NCBI GenBank assembly: GCA_005787685.1
Contig: SYAC01000004.1
Location: 1-64,000 of the forward strand
DNA: 64,000 bases
Source: Planctomycetia bacterium
GTDB lineage: Bacteria > Planctomycetota > Phycisphaerae > Phycisphaerales > SM1A02
Direction: 5' to 3'
The notes under the pieces are model-generated. The model saw only the letters and a program-made list of their open reading frames with translations, searched no databases and was not told where the DNA came from. Position 1 is the stretch's first letter. Every line of letters starts with the position of its first letter. Of the stretch, positions 44,977-54,861 are shown one piece after another. The translations under genes were made by a program, and so were the position numbers.

Positions 44977-45114
44977 GGGGGTACCTTGGGGCAAGTCCTA
45001 GAAATTGTTCACCAAGAATAGCGAAAGGTCGAACCTTCTTCACCCCTGTGGGTAGAAAAAGATGCCCCGTACAGGCGTTCATGCGATACTATTTACAGAC
45101 CTCTGTTTGCCACC

Positions 45115-47274
45115 ATGAGAATCGATCAGTTTTCCTATCAACAAGCTAGCCGTGTTTCCGTTCTTGGCTTTGTCCTTCAGTTCGCCATGGCAATTGTCCT
45201 TTTGGTTTTTGGACGACTTGCCAGCGACACCACATTTATTGTGGCGTCCATCTCTGTTTTTTGCGGCATACCGGTCTGGGTGGCGCTTGCGGTGGTCTTT
45301 CATCAGCATCGACTTGAACGGCTTGAATCACTGGAACGGGAAGAGCTTGCACAATCGCGTGGTGAAAATATCTTTGAGCGTTCAGCGCTTGATCAAGAAG
45401 CCGCGGCGCGGCGCCTAGGCCAAATGCATCGATGGCTCATGCCCGCGGTGAGTTTAACCGTCGCCTTTTTATTGTTGGGACTTGGTCTTTGGAATTGGGC
45501 GCACTTGCGTGAAATGCAGGATCCGGGTCCGGACGGCATTTCATTCGCGGTTGGGTCTGCGTTGGGGTGGCAACTTGCGGTCTGTATTGGATTGGCTCTC
45601 ATTGCCTTCATTTTCGCGCGATTTGTGGCGGGTATGTCCAAGCAACCCGCGTGGCAAAACTTGCGCGGCGGCGCCGGCTTCATGGTTGGCAGCGCGCTCG
45701 TCACGCTTGCAACCGCAGTGGGAATTGTCTTTCATGTATTTCAACGACCCACCATCATGGAATGGATGGCTCTTGGAATAGCCGGGTTCCAAATAGCTTT
45801 GGCCATTGAAATCTTTTTAAATTGGACGCTGAATCTTTATCGACCGCGGCGAGCCAATGAAATTCCTCGTCCAGCATTTGACAGCCGAGTGCTTGGGCTG
45901 CTTGCGGCGCCCGATAATTTGGTGCGCGGCATCAACGAGGCGGTCAACTATCAATTTGGTTTTGACATTACCTCCAGTTGGGGCTACAAACTTTTGCTTC
46001 GCAGCAGCGGCGCATTGGTGGCTCTTGGACTTGCCGCGCTTTTCATTCTGAGTTGTGTTGTGGTGGTTGGCCCTGGCGAGCAAGCGGTTCGACTTCGTGG
46101 CGGATCAATCGCTGGGCGCGTTCATCAAGGTGAACTCATGTGGAAATTTCCTTGGCCATTTGAAACCGCGGAGGTGGTTGACATTGCACAAGTGCACGCG
46201 TTGCCATTGCAAAGCACAAGTTTGAAGGTGACGAAGGTGAATTTATGGGGCGATGCCGCTGAATCCGAAAGTACGCGCCCTGCGTATTTGGTGGCCGCGC
46301 CCAATCTTGCCGCCGAAGTGCAACGCGATTTGGGCGCTGGCAGTGAAGCCGCTGCGGTGCTGTCGTCGAGCGCGCCAATGCCTCAAGTTGGTCCAATTGC
46401 TGATTCGGCCACGGCCGGCATTAGCGATCGGTTTGCGCTTGTGGACGCGGACTTGGTCTTGATTTGGCGTATTCGTTCGGATGGTCTATTGTCTTGGTTG
46501 AATTTTGCTAGCGATCTCAAGCTCAGACGATCTGGTTTTGAAATGCGAGAGGTCATTTTGCGTGAATTGTGTCGCCGCGAAGTCTGCCAATATCTTTCGA
46601 CGCGTCCGCTTGATGAAGTCCTCAGTCCAAGCGGAGACGCCCTTGCGACCGCGCTTCGCGAACGCATTCAAAAGTCATTTGATGAAGTTGGAACAGGCGT
46701 GGAGGCCGTCAGCGTTCAGATTCCGGCACTTCGCCCGCCCGGAGAATCCGCGGCCTTGTATGAAGAACTCTCCCTAGATACTCAGAACGCGCGCAATTTG
46801 ATAGAGGAGGCGCAGCGCGTTGTGAACACCACCATGGCTACCTTGCTCGGTGACGCGCGCTTGGGGCCCAAAGCGGTGGACGCCATTGAAACATGGCGCG
46901 TGAACATGCGCGAAAAAGGTGAAGATGCGCCTGAAACGTTGGCCGCGCGGCTGATTGTTGAAAATATTTTGGTTTCAACACGCGGTCAAGTCGCAACCCA
47001 AATCAAGCGGGCGCGCGCACGGCGATGGGAATTGCATATGGACGCGCGCCGAACCGCCAGCGCGGTTTTGGGGCAGTCGGGCGCTTATCACATTGCTCCA
47101 GAGTTGTTTATGCAGCGCAAACTCATGGAGGCGATCGGGCAAAGTCTTTCAAATGTCCGCCAAAAATATGTTCTAGGAATAGACCCCAACCGCATTCGAG
47201 TAGATATTCAAATGCAACAGCCAGAAGTTGGCTTCAACTTAGCTGACTATGTCGAGAAGAAATCAGATCAGTAA
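45115..47274 (+). CDS. SPFH-domain protein with polytopic N-terminus (HflK-like)
   Basis: A 719-residue protein. The first 310 residues contain about seven hydrophobic spans (such as VLQFAMAIVLLVFG, WLMPAVSLTVAFLLLGLGLW, MVGSALVTLATAVGIVFHVF, ALVALGLAALFILSCVVVV). The SPFH domain starts at VVGPGEQAVRLRGG (about 320), with the HflK-like ELMWKFPWPFETAEVVDI. Later come long helices with EEAQRVVNTTMATLLGDARL. Ordinary HflK has one span, so the N-terminal bundle is unusual. A TACTAT ends 22 bases before the ATG. It heads a run of eight genes. Confidence 0.75.
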   Translation: MRIDQFSYQQASRVSVLGFVLQFAMAIVLLVFGRLASDTTFIVASISVFCGIPVWVALAVVFHQHRLERLESLEREELAQSRGENIFERSALDQEAAARRLGQMHRWLMPAVSLTVAFLLLGLGLWNWAHLREMQDPGPDGISFAVGSALGWQLAVCIGLALIAFIFARFVAGMSKQPAWQNLRGGAGFMVGSALVTLATAVGIVFHVFQRPTIMEWMALGIAGFQIALAIEIFLNWTLNLYRPRRANEIPRPAFDSRVLGLLAAPDNLVRGINEAVNYQFGFDITSSWGYKLLLRSSGALVALGLAALFILSCVVVVGPGEQAVRLRGGSIAGRVHQGELMWKFPWPFETAEVVDIAQVHALPLQSTSLKVTKVNLWGDAAESESTRPAYLVAAPNLAAEVQRDLGAGSEAAAVLSSSAPMPQVGPIADSATAGISDRFALVDADLVLIWRIRSDGLLSWLNFASDLKLRRSGFEMREVILRELCRREVCQYLSTRPLDEVLSPSGDALATALRERIQKSFDEVGTGVEAVSVQIPALRPPGESAALYEELSLDTQNARNLIEEAQRVVNTTMATLLGDARLGPKAVDAIETWRVNMREKGEDAPETLAARLIVENILVSTRGQVATQIKRARARRWELHMDARRTASAVLGQSGAYHIAPELFMQRKLMEAIGQSLSNVRQKYVLGIDPNRIRVDIQMQQPEVGFNLADYVEKKSDQ

Positions 47275-47291
47275 TTCAGGACACAAATATC

Positions 47292-48239
47292 ATGTCAAAA
47301 ACACTTCCAATCGCCGCGGCCGCATTCATTCTTCTGGTGTTGACATTGTTCAACACCACCTACACGGTGAATTATCATGAGGTCGCAGTAGCCACGCGCT
47401 TTGGAAAGCCTGCAGGAATTGTCCGCGACGCTGGGCTGCACTTCAAGGCGCCATTTTTCATTGATCAAGTTGCCAAACTTGACACGCGGCTGCAACTGAC
47501 TGAAAGCAACATGGAAACTGTGCTGACAAAAGATGGCCAGCAAGTTGTGGTGAAGGCCTTTCTTTTGTGGAGAGTCGACGCAAAAGGTGATGCACCACTT
47601 GCGTTCTATACGGGGTACGGAAATTTAGACACGGCCAGCAAAGAACTGGAAACACGGCTCAACGCAAGCATTCGCGGATCGGTTGGACAATTTTCCTTCA
47701 CCGACTTGATTGGTTCAAACAGCAGGTTTCCCGCAGCGGAAGCGGCATTATTGGCGGATATCAAACGAAATCCAATGGTGGGCGTGGATCCAGTCACGGT
47801 TGGATTAAGCCAAGTTGTGCTGCCGCCAAAGACCACAATCGCGGTCATTAAACGAATGAGCGCGGTTCAAGAAACGCTGGCCAATCTAGAGGAGAGCCGA
47901 GGACAGGCGGAGGCTGACGCGATTAAAAGCATGGCCGCAAGTCAAGCTGACACCATTCGTAATTTCGCTGAGCAGTGGGCGGCGGAACTTGAGGCCGTTG
48001 GAAACACCGAGGCCACGCGCTACTACGAGCAGATGAAAAAAGAGGCTGACTTGGCAATTTTTCTAGCTTGGCTTGACACGCTGCGGGCCAGTCTCGCAGG
48101 CAGCACGACATTCATTACGGATATGAATAAAGCGCCATTTCACATGATGGATTTGGACGCGCCAGTTGATGCGAAAGGTATCCCTCAGCCCACACAAAAA
48201 TCCTCGTGGGGACAATCAAACACATCGGACAATAAATAA
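47292..48239 (+). CDS. SPFH-domain protein, HflC-like
   Basis: A 315-residue membrane-anchored protein with one N-terminal span (AAFILLVLTLFNTTYTVNYHEVAV, in part) and the HflC-type SPFH core: RFGKPAGIVRDAGLHFKAPF, VLTKDGQQVVVKAFLLWRV, then the helical EESRGQAEADAIKSMAASQADTI. HflC normally pairs with HflK in a cage around the FtsH protease. Here the partners are the SPFH genes on either side (17-base gap before, none after), and no ftsH is present. Confidence 0.82.
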   Translation: MSKTLPIAAAAFILLVLTLFNTTYTVNYHEVAVATRFGKPAGIVRDAGLHFKAPFFIDQVAKLDTRLQLTESNMETVLTKDGQQVVVKAFLLWRVDAKGDAPLAFYTGYGNLDTASKELETRLNASIRGSVGQFSFTDLIGSNSRFPAAEAALLADIKRNPMVGVDPVTVGLSQVVLPPKTTIAVIKRMSAVQETLANLEESRGQAEADAIKSMAASQADTIRNFAEQWAAELEAVGNTEATRYYEQMKKEADLAIFLAWLDTLRASLAGSTTFITDMNKAPFHMMDLDAPVDAKGIPQPTQKSSWGQSNTSDNK

Positions 48240-49673
48240 ATGGCGGACGCAGATCAAGATTTTCCATCGCAAGATTCGCAAGAATCCGAATCACCACGAC
48301 GCGGAGCACGCGCGCAATTTGAGGTTTCCGCTCCGGTTGCCGCAGAGGCCGCCATGCGGCAGGCCATGGACCCAGCCAATCAAAGTCTTGGGGAAGCGTT
48401 GCGTCTTTCGTACCGACTGCTTCAAGTTGCCATTGTTGGTCTGATTATCACATTTTTATTCAGTGGATTTCAAACCGTCAAAGAAGGAATGAGTGGAGTT
48501 CGCTCTATCTTTGGCAAGATTTCTGGCGAGCCTGGACAAGAGGCTTTGATCCCTGGATTGAATCCATTTTGGCCGTATCCAATTGGGGACATCACTGTCT
48601 TCGAAGTGAAGCGCACCGTGGAATTGCGTTTTGAATTTTGGCCGCGCATGGTGGCTAAGAACATCACCATTGAACAAATGATCGATGGCGCGGATCCGAA
48701 CGCTCCTATCAATCCAGGTGTAGATGGATCCGTTCTAACAGGGGATGGAGATTTCGCGCATGTGCAATTGACCGCTGAATATGTCATTGGAGATCCAGTT
48801 CGATTTTTAGAAGCAGTCGATATTGAGAAAGGGGACGCCATTGTTCGCATCGCTCTTTCACGTGGAGTGACCGCGGCAATAGCCACACTGCCTTTAAGTG
48901 AGTTGGTAGATCAGCGCGAGCAACCCGCTTTGCTCGTGCAAGCGCAAGCGCAGCGCATCTTGGACGATGTCTCGAGCGGAATTCAATTACAAAAAGTCAC
49001 CATGCCCGAGCGCAGCGCGCCTTTTTCTGTTCGCAATGTTGTGCGTCGTGCGCAAACAGGCAAGGAGGACGCGAAGACCATTGTGGACCGCGCCCGACAA
49101 GATTCCACCGCCCAACTTTTAGCAGCGGCTGGTCCGAATTATGAACAAATATTACAAATGATCGATGCCTATGAAGCGGCTCTTTCCGCGGGCAATTTGG
49201 TCCAATCCGATCAGTTGCTGCGCGGCATTGGTGAACGGTTGGAAATGAAGGATATTGGTGGATTTGCAAGCTCTATTGTGAACAAAGCCAAGAGTTACCA
49301 AAGTGCGATCGCGGCAAATTTAAGCAAGGATGTTCGTCGTATTGAAGGTCTTCAAGAAACGTGGAATCAGAACCCCAGACAACTTGCGCGGCAACTTTGG
49401 TTAGACGCCTTGCGTAGCGTGTTGACTCAGTCTGAAGTTGAAGTTTTTTCCATGCCGCCAGGAGTTGGTCAAAGCCAAATATCCATCGCATCCAGTCCCG
49501 AAGTCATGCAGTTGCGGCGCAACGCCGACATGACTCGTCGCAAACAGGCGGCCATCATCCTAGAGGCGCTGCGGCCAAGTTGGCAGATTGGCGTGAAGCA
49601 GATGACGCTTGATAAAGCGGGGCGGCGATTGGATGAGAAGGCCACACAGGGCTTTGGTCGGGAGAATAAGTGA
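48240..49673 (+). CDS. SPFH-domain protein, HflK-like
   Basis: A 477-residue protein with a disordered charged N-terminus, one span (VAIVGLIITFLFSGF), and an HflK-type SPFH domain (KEGMSGVRSIFGKI, PGQEALIPGLNPFWPYPIGD, HVQLTAEYVIGDPVRFLEAVD). A long helical part (about 270-400) and RRKQAAIILEALRP close it. The start codon abuts the stop of the HflC-like gene, and its own stop overlaps the GTG of the ABC ATPase gene, indicating tight co-expression. Confidence 0.8.
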   Translation: MADADQDFPSQDSQESESPRRGARAQFEVSAPVAAEAAMRQAMDPANQSLGEALRLSYRLLQVAIVGLIITFLFSGFQTVKEGMSGVRSIFGKISGEPGQEALIPGLNPFWPYPIGDITVFEVKRTVELRFEFWPRMVAKNITIEQMIDGADPNAPINPGVDGSVLTGDGDFAHVQLTAEYVIGDPVRFLEAVDIEKGDAIVRIALSRGVTAAIATLPLSELVDQREQPALLVQAQAQRILDDVSSGIQLQKVTMPERSAPFSVRNVVRRAQTGKEDAKTIVDRARQDSTAQLLAAAGPNYEQILQMIDAYEAALSAGNLVQSDQLLRGIGERLEMKDIGGFASSIVNKAKSYQSAIAANLSKDVRRIEGLQETWNQNPRQLARQLWLDALRSVLTQSEVEVFSMPPGVGQSQISIASSPEVMQLRRNADMTRRKQAAIILEALRPSWQIGVKQMTLDKAGRRLDEKATQGFGRENK

Positions 49674-50866
49674 CGACTCGCAATTCAAACAACACTACCG
49701 ATCTTGCGGTGCAGGCCATTGGTTTGACCAAGGTGTTCACTGACTTTTGGATGCGCGCAAAAGCGGTTGCCGTGGATGGAATTGATTTCGAAATCCGTCA
49801 ACGCGAAATTTTTGGATTACTTGGACCAAACGGAAGCGGCAAGAGCACCACCATTAAGATGATCCTGGGACTTTTGCGCCCAACCCAAGGGCGTTTAACC
49901 GTGTTGGGCCACGCGCCAGACGACGTACAAGTCAAATCAAGGATTGGCTACTTGCCCGAGGAAAGTTATTTGTATCGCTTTCTCAATCCAATGGAAACGC
50001 TGGATTATTACGGAAAATTGTTTGGTTTGGATCGACGCGTTCGCCGCCGTCGCTGTGAGGAATTGTTGGAAATGGTGGGGTTGAATCAAGTTGGTCGGCG
50101 CCAAGTTGGTGAGTTTTCCAAAGGCATGGCGCGGCGTCTTGGTTTGGCTCAGGCCCTTGTGAATGATCCCGATTTTTTGATTTTAGACGAGCCAACCAGC
50201 GGACTTGATCCAGTTGGAACCCGCCAAGTGAAGGACCTTCTTCTGGAGCTTGGGCGCCGCGGGAAAACAATTCTTCTTTCCAGCCACCTTTTGTCGGATG
50301 TGGAGGATGTGTGTGATCGAATGGTTGTGCTGTATGGCGGAAAAATAAGAGCGAGTGGAAGTGGCGACGAGTTGCTTGAGGATTCCGATCACACCGTGAT
50401 TCAAACACAGCGCCTTCTACCAGAAACAATTTCAAAGATAGAAAAAGTGTTGAACGATGCGCAGGGGCTTGGCATTCAAAGCGCGCACGCGCCGCGTCAA
50501 AAACTTGAGGATTTGTTCATGAAAATTGTCGAGCAGGCCAAGGCGGAGCAAGTTTCTAACAGTGGCGCTTTACATGGCGGAAAGACGGCCGCATTTTTGG
50601 CGCAGGACCCAGCCGAGGGCGCGGAGTTGGTGGAAAGCCTGGCCAGCGTGCCAGTCACCAATCCCGCAAAGGTTGTTCCTTCTATGCAATCCAAGGAAAA
50701 GTCTGCCGCCACCAATGTACTGAACGAACTTCTGCAAGAAGTGCCAATTCCTGCGCCAAAGACCCTCAATGTGAAGCCACCACAAGCCGCCACCAATGTT
50801 GATCGCGGAGTCCTTGATGGACTTCTTGGAAATGATCCAAAATCTGGTGGGAGCAAATCTTCGTGA
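49670..50866 (+). CDS. ABC transporter ATP-binding protein with long C-terminal tail
   Basis: A 398-residue ATPase starting at GTG (GTGA overlap; GGAG upstream). Walker A GPNGSGKSTTIKMILGLL, C-loop EFSKGMARRLGLAQAL, Walker B FLILDEPTSGLDP and switch LLSSHLLSDV identify an ABC-2 exporter ATPase. The conserved part ends near residue 240. The remaining 150 residues include a helical LEDLFMKIVEQAKAEQ and a low-complexity, proline- and serine-rich end that could dock to partners such as the SPFH proteins. It is coupled to the permease gene by another GTGA overlap. Confidence 0.88.
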   Translation: MTTRNSNNTTDLAVQAIGLTKVFTDFWMRAKAVAVDGIDFEIRQREIFGLLGPNGSGKSTTIKMILGLLRPTQGRLTVLGHAPDDVQVKSRIGYLPEESYLYRFLNPMETLDYYGKLFGLDRRVRRRRCEELLEMVGLNQVGRRQVGEFSKGMARRLGLAQALVNDPDFLILDEPTSGLDPVGTRQVKDLLLELGRRGKTILLSSHLLSDVEDVCDRMVVLYGGKIRASGSGDELLEDSDHTVIQTQRLLPETISKIEKVLNDAQGLGIQSAHAPRQKLEDLFMKIVEQAKAEQVSNSGALHGGKTAAFLAQDPAEGAELVESLASVPVTNPAKVVPSMQSKEKSAATNVLNELLQEVPIPAPKTLNVKPPQAATNVDRGVLDGLLGNDPKSGGSKSS

Positions 50867-52902
50867 AACAGTCGTTTCGGGAGCGTTGGTGGCGTTGGAA
50901 CAATCATTTCCAACAGACTCGTGTCAAAGTCATCTCCACGGTCATTTCAACGCTTGTGATTCTTGGTTGTATGGCGCCATTCTTTGTCGCCAGCGCAAGG
51001 TTGCAATCGCAACGCGATGCCATTGAATTGGTTGTGCAGCAAGCCAATCTCGCTGATCGTGAGCCAATTAGCGTGGCCCTGTTGGAACAAGGCGAAGTGA
51101 CGACTGCATTAGGAAAATTTCAAAGCAGTCGATTACGTTCAATGGGAAATGATTTATTTGATCGGCAAGGCAAGGTTTTGGATTCCGCGTTGATTTCAGA
51201 TGTGTTGCTTGCCCCCTATTTTCCAACTTGGTCGCCTATTTTCCTTGTGGAGCGCTCCACATCGCCGCTGGCGGTCACCGCTATTCTTTTGGCAACAACA
51301 TTTTTGGCGTTGTGGATGAATTTTTTCATTCCGTATCTATGCATCATGATCGCTTGTGTGGGAATTGTGGTGCCAGCGGTGAGTCGGGGATATTTTTCCT
51401 TGGCCTTTGTCACCACTGGAATTACCGTGCTTTTGCTGTCATTTAGCTTACTTATTCAACTTTTAATCGCGCTGCTGAACGCGCGTGTTGGTTGGTGCGC
51501 GGTTGCTCAAACCTTGGTGCGTGAATCCATTCGCCTGCGCATCAGTCTCGCCTTTATCTCGGTGGTGCTTATCGCCCTTCCTTTGCTGCCAGTTTTTATA
51601 GATGGCTCCACCCCATTGCGTTACCAAATCCAAACTTTCATGTCGCGCTCATTGGATATTTCATATGTCTGCGCAGCGTGCATGACCTTGACCCTGGGCT
51701 GCGCGACTGTCGCTTTTGAAATTCGAGATCGACAAATATGGCAATTGATGACCAAGCCCCTGGACCGCTTTCAATATCTGATTGGCAAGTGGGTGGGGTT
51801 GGTCGGATTGAACGCAGTTTTGTTTCTGGTATGCGGATTGGGAATTTTTATTTTTGTTCAATGGATGCGAACGCGTCCAGCCGTGGATGATTTCGACCGA
51901 CTCGCCATTCGCGACGAGGTTCTTGTGGCCCGCGATGTTTCACGGCCGCAATATCTGCCACTGAGTCGCGACAAATTAGAGGCGGAGGTTGACTCGGTCA
52001 TTGCCTCCGATGCTGTTTTGAAAGCCGACTTGGACAGCGGTCGACGCAGATTTGAGGATGTGCGACGCGAGATCGCGCTGCAGCGCCAGGCCGAGTTTCA
52101 ATCCGATCAGCGCCGGGTTGGCGCGGGCGAAAGCAAAACCTTTGTATTTCCTGACTTATCCATGGCAAAAAAACTGGGTGGAACCATGTCTCTCCGCTAC
52201 TTCTTACATGCCGGAGGCAGCGATTCGCATACATCGTGTCCGATCATTTTTAAATTTGGCGATGGAAGCTGGGTGGATCGCATGTTTGTTCCAGCGCAGG
52301 GTCATGTTCTCATGGTGCCCACAAGTTTTATCGACGCCGACGGCAACTTGAAAGTTGAAGTGATGAATTTGAAATACGATGTCAAGAGCCAAACTTTTCT
52401 GCCAGGTCCCTTCTCATTCAATTGGGAACAAGACAGCCTTGAAATTCTTTATCGAGTGGGGGGCTTCGAAGGGAATTACCTGCGTGGCATGATGGTGAAT
52501 TTAGTCAAGTTATCTTTCTTGGCCATGCTGGCTGTCTGCTCCGCCACTACGCTTAGTTTTCCCATTGCCTGCCTACTTTCATTCTCACTTTTCCTTGGCG
52601 GCAGTTTGGCCCCGTTCTTGCAACAAAGCCTGAAGTATTGGACTTCGGGCGCGGATGATGGCTCCATTGAAAGCATGATTCAATTTTTCGTGCGCGCCAT
52701 TGCGGTTGTTGTGGAATATGCGTTGAGACCTTTTGGGCAAACCAGCGCCAATGATCTTTTGGTGAAAGGTCGCAATGTCAGTTGGGATCGTTTAACGCTG
52801 GCAATATTCGTCATTGGCATTGCGTGGACGGGCATCACGCTCATCATTGGCTGGATCGCCTTCCGACGCAAGGAATTAGCTGTGTACAGCGGTCAAGGAT
52901 AA
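50863..52902 (+). CDS. Large ABC-2-type permease with an extracytoplasmic domain
   Basis: A 679-residue membrane protein starting at GTG. One span near the N-terminus (VISTLVILGCMAPFFVASA) is followed by a group at about 145-310 (LLATTFLALWMNFFIPYLCI, ISLAFISVVLIALPLLPVFI, VLFLVCGLGIFIFVQW). The ABC-2 coupling loop EIRDRQIWQLMTKPLDR is visible. A soluble region of about 180 residues (330-535) precedes the last three or four spans. It likely forms the membrane channel with the preceding ATPase, and the soluble domain may bind cargo or an SPFH cage. Confidence 0.75.
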   Translation: MKQSFRERWWRWNNHFQQTRVKVISTVISTLVILGCMAPFFVASARLQSQRDAIELVVQQANLADREPISVALLEQGEVTTALGKFQSSRLRSMGNDLFDRQGKVLDSALISDVLLAPYFPTWSPIFLVERSTSPLAVTAILLATTFLALWMNFFIPYLCIMIACVGIVVPAVSRGYFSLAFVTTGITVLLLSFSLLIQLLIALLNARVGWCAVAQTLVRESIRLRISLAFISVVLIALPLLPVFIDGSTPLRYQIQTFMSRSLDISYVCAACMTLTLGCATVAFEIRDRQIWQLMTKPLDRFQYLIGKWVGLVGLNAVLFLVCGLGIFIFVQWMRTRPAVDDFDRLAIRDEVLVARDVSRPQYLPLSRDKLEAEVDSVIASDAVLKADLDSGRRRFEDVRREIALQRQAEFQSDQRRVGAGESKTFVFPDLSMAKKLGGTMSLRYFLHAGGSDSHTSCPIIFKFGDGSWVDRMFVPAQGHVLMVPTSFIDADGNLKVEVMNLKYDVKSQTFLPGPFSFNWEQDSLEILYRVGGFEGNYLRGMMVNLVKLSFLAMLAVCSATTLSFPIACLLSFSLFLGGSLAPFLQQSLKYWTSGADDGSIESMIQFFVRAIAVVVEYALRPFGQTSANDLLVKGRNVSWDRLTLAIFVIGIAWTGITLIIGWIAFRRKELAVYSGQG

Positions 52903-52905
52903 GCC

Positions 52906-54861
52906 ATGGTTGATCGACTTATTCAACTGGCATGTGTACTTCTATTCGCGGCTGGTGCCGCTGTCAGTGGCGTCTTTGTTCCAAATCTTTTGCAGCAGGC
53001 CAACAAAGATGGGCTGCGCTATACGGCCGATCCAGTTGAAGGCGCGCCTCCGATCATTGTGATTGGCACGGCGATTGGCGCGCTTCGTGGCATTCTTGCG
53101 GATTATTTATGGATTAAATTGCAGGCGCAAAAAGACCAAGGACTTTTTTACGAAGCCATGGCCGACGCTGACTTGATCACAAAATTGCAGCCGCGCTTCG
53201 CAGAGGTTTGGGGTTTCCATGGACATAACATGGCGTACAACATTTCCGTGTTGACCAACACCCCTGAAGAACGCTGGGCTTGGGTGAACGCGGGAGTTGA
53301 TTTAGTCCGTAGCAAGGGACTGCGTTACAACCCCAACGATCTTGGGTTGAACAAAGAACTCGCTTTTTGGTTCGCCCATAAAATTGATGGAGTCTCAGAC
53401 GACGCCCACTTGCATTACAAACGCGAGTTCGCAAAGGAATGGCTTTATGTTCTTGGTTCACCACCCTATGACCAAGTGGAGCGAGAGAAGTGGCTGCGCG
53501 CCATCGCCAATACACCAGACACCATAGAGGAATTGGAGCAAAAGAACCCAGAGGTGAAGGTGTTAGTTAGTGAATTGACCAAGGAATTTGCGCCATTTGA
53601 AAAGCAATTTCGATTTGAATTAAACAAGGATTTTTTGATCAATTTGGGCAAATGGATGGCGGTCAAGACATCACCGTACGCCAAGATTCTCAATCTGGAA
53701 AAAAAATTCAAGACAAGCGATCCAATATTTGTAGCCTTTGATCGCGTGTTGGCCAGGCCGGACCAGCAAGCCGCGCTCAACGCACTGTTGTCATTCTTGC
53801 GCAAGCGCGTCTTGATAGACGATTACAACATGAATCCCTCCAAGATGGCGGATTACACGCGCGACATTGGTCCGCTGGATTGGCGTCATCCACAGGCGCA
53901 CGCCTTTTACTGGAGCAAACTTGGAGCAGAAGAAGGCCAGGCCCGTTATGGCGATCCTGATAGCGCGTACAAGGTCATGAACAATGATCGCATGACTATT
54001 CAAGCTATGCAGGCTTTGAATCATTCTGGCCTGATGGCCATTGATCCGTTTTCAAATGACAACCCAACACGTTTGCAAGACAACCGATGGATTAAATCGA
54101 TCGAAAAATATTTTTTAAAGCTTTATGAAAAGCATTACGGCGCGCGCGGCGCTGGTGGAGACACATTTTGTGATTTCCATGAGAACTTCATGTCCCAGGC
54201 CATTCGCCAGCTATTTAGAGTGGGTGATTACGCGGGTGCCCAGGAAATCCTTGATCATTTAGACAAACTCTATGGCCGCGGCGGCTTGATTCCCAATGAT
54301 CAATACGAGAAGTCGCTTGAGGATTTTGTGCGCGATTCAACCTATGGAGAATATGACATGGTCCCAGACGTGGCGCGCACGGATGTCTACGCGGTCTTGC
54401 AGCGCGGTTTTCGCGAAGGACTTCTCATGGGTCGTAAAAAAATTCTGGATGAAAGTTTGAAGTTTGCCCAAGACTTGACGGATTATTTCCAAGGCAATCG
54501 CTATACGGATTTTGTAAACAAGTTTGGCGAAAAGCGTATGGCGGATCTTGTGGGCGATATTCGTCGCAGCGTGGAGGATGTCTTAATCGCTTTGCTGCGC
54601 GACAATAATCAGCCTTTGTTTGATCGACTGGCTATTTACAACCGCGCTTCCGAAGAACAGCGACGCATGGTGTACGACGCGGTCAAGGGTCAAATTGAAA
54701 CCGAACTGAAAGCCAGTCCGTTAAGCGAAGCAATGGCACTTGCCGCTGCACTGCCGGAACCGCCTGAGATGGAGGCTTATAGAACCCTGCAAGCCGAGGC
54801 CGCACGCTTGCGAAAAGAAAGTCTTGAAGATCAAAATAGATCGGAAACACAGCGTAAATGA
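52906..54861 (+). CDS. Membrane-anchored helical orphan, 651 residues
   Basis: Begins with a hydrophobic anchor (ACVLLFAAGAAVSGVFV) followed by a second mildly hydrophobic stretch (IIVIGTAIGALRGILADYLW). The rest is largely helical, with patterns reminiscent of TPR-like repeats (FAEVWGFHGHNMAYNISVL, WVNAGVDLVRSKGLRYNP, AGAQEILDHLDKLYG). I recognise no enzyme motif. It starts 3 bases after the ABC permease gene and overlaps the next gene by 4, so it is probably an accessory factor of the SPFH-ABC machine. The C-terminus is highly charged (RLRKESLEDQNRSETQRK). Confidence 0.6.
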   Translation: MVDRLIQLACVLLFAAGAAVSGVFVPNLLQQANKDGLRYTADPVEGAPPIIVIGTAIGALRGILADYLWIKLQAQKDQGLFYEAMADADLITKLQPRFAEVWGFHGHNMAYNISVLTNTPEERWAWVNAGVDLVRSKGLRYNPNDLGLNKELAFWFAHKIDGVSDDAHLHYKREFAKEWLYVLGSPPYDQVEREKWLRAIANTPDTIEELEQKNPEVKVLVSELTKEFAPFEKQFRFELNKDFLINLGKWMAVKTSPYAKILNLEKKFKTSDPIFVAFDRVLARPDQQAALNALLSFLRKRVLIDDYNMNPSKMADYTRDIGPLDWRHPQAHAFYWSKLGAEEGQARYGDPDSAYKVMNNDRMTIQAMQALNHSGLMAIDPFSNDNPTRLQDNRWIKSIEKYFLKLYEKHYGARGAGGDTFCDFHENFMSQAIRQLFRVGDYAGAQEILDHLDKLYGRGGLIPNDQYEKSLEDFVRDSTYGEYDMVPDVARTDVYAVLQRGFREGLLMGRKKILDESLKFAQDLTDYFQGNRYTDFVNKFGEKRMADLVGDIRRSVEDVLIALLRDNNQPLFDRLAIYNRASEEQRRMVYDAVKGQIETELKASPLSEAMALAAALPEPPEMEAYRTLQAEAARLRKESLEDQNRSETQRK

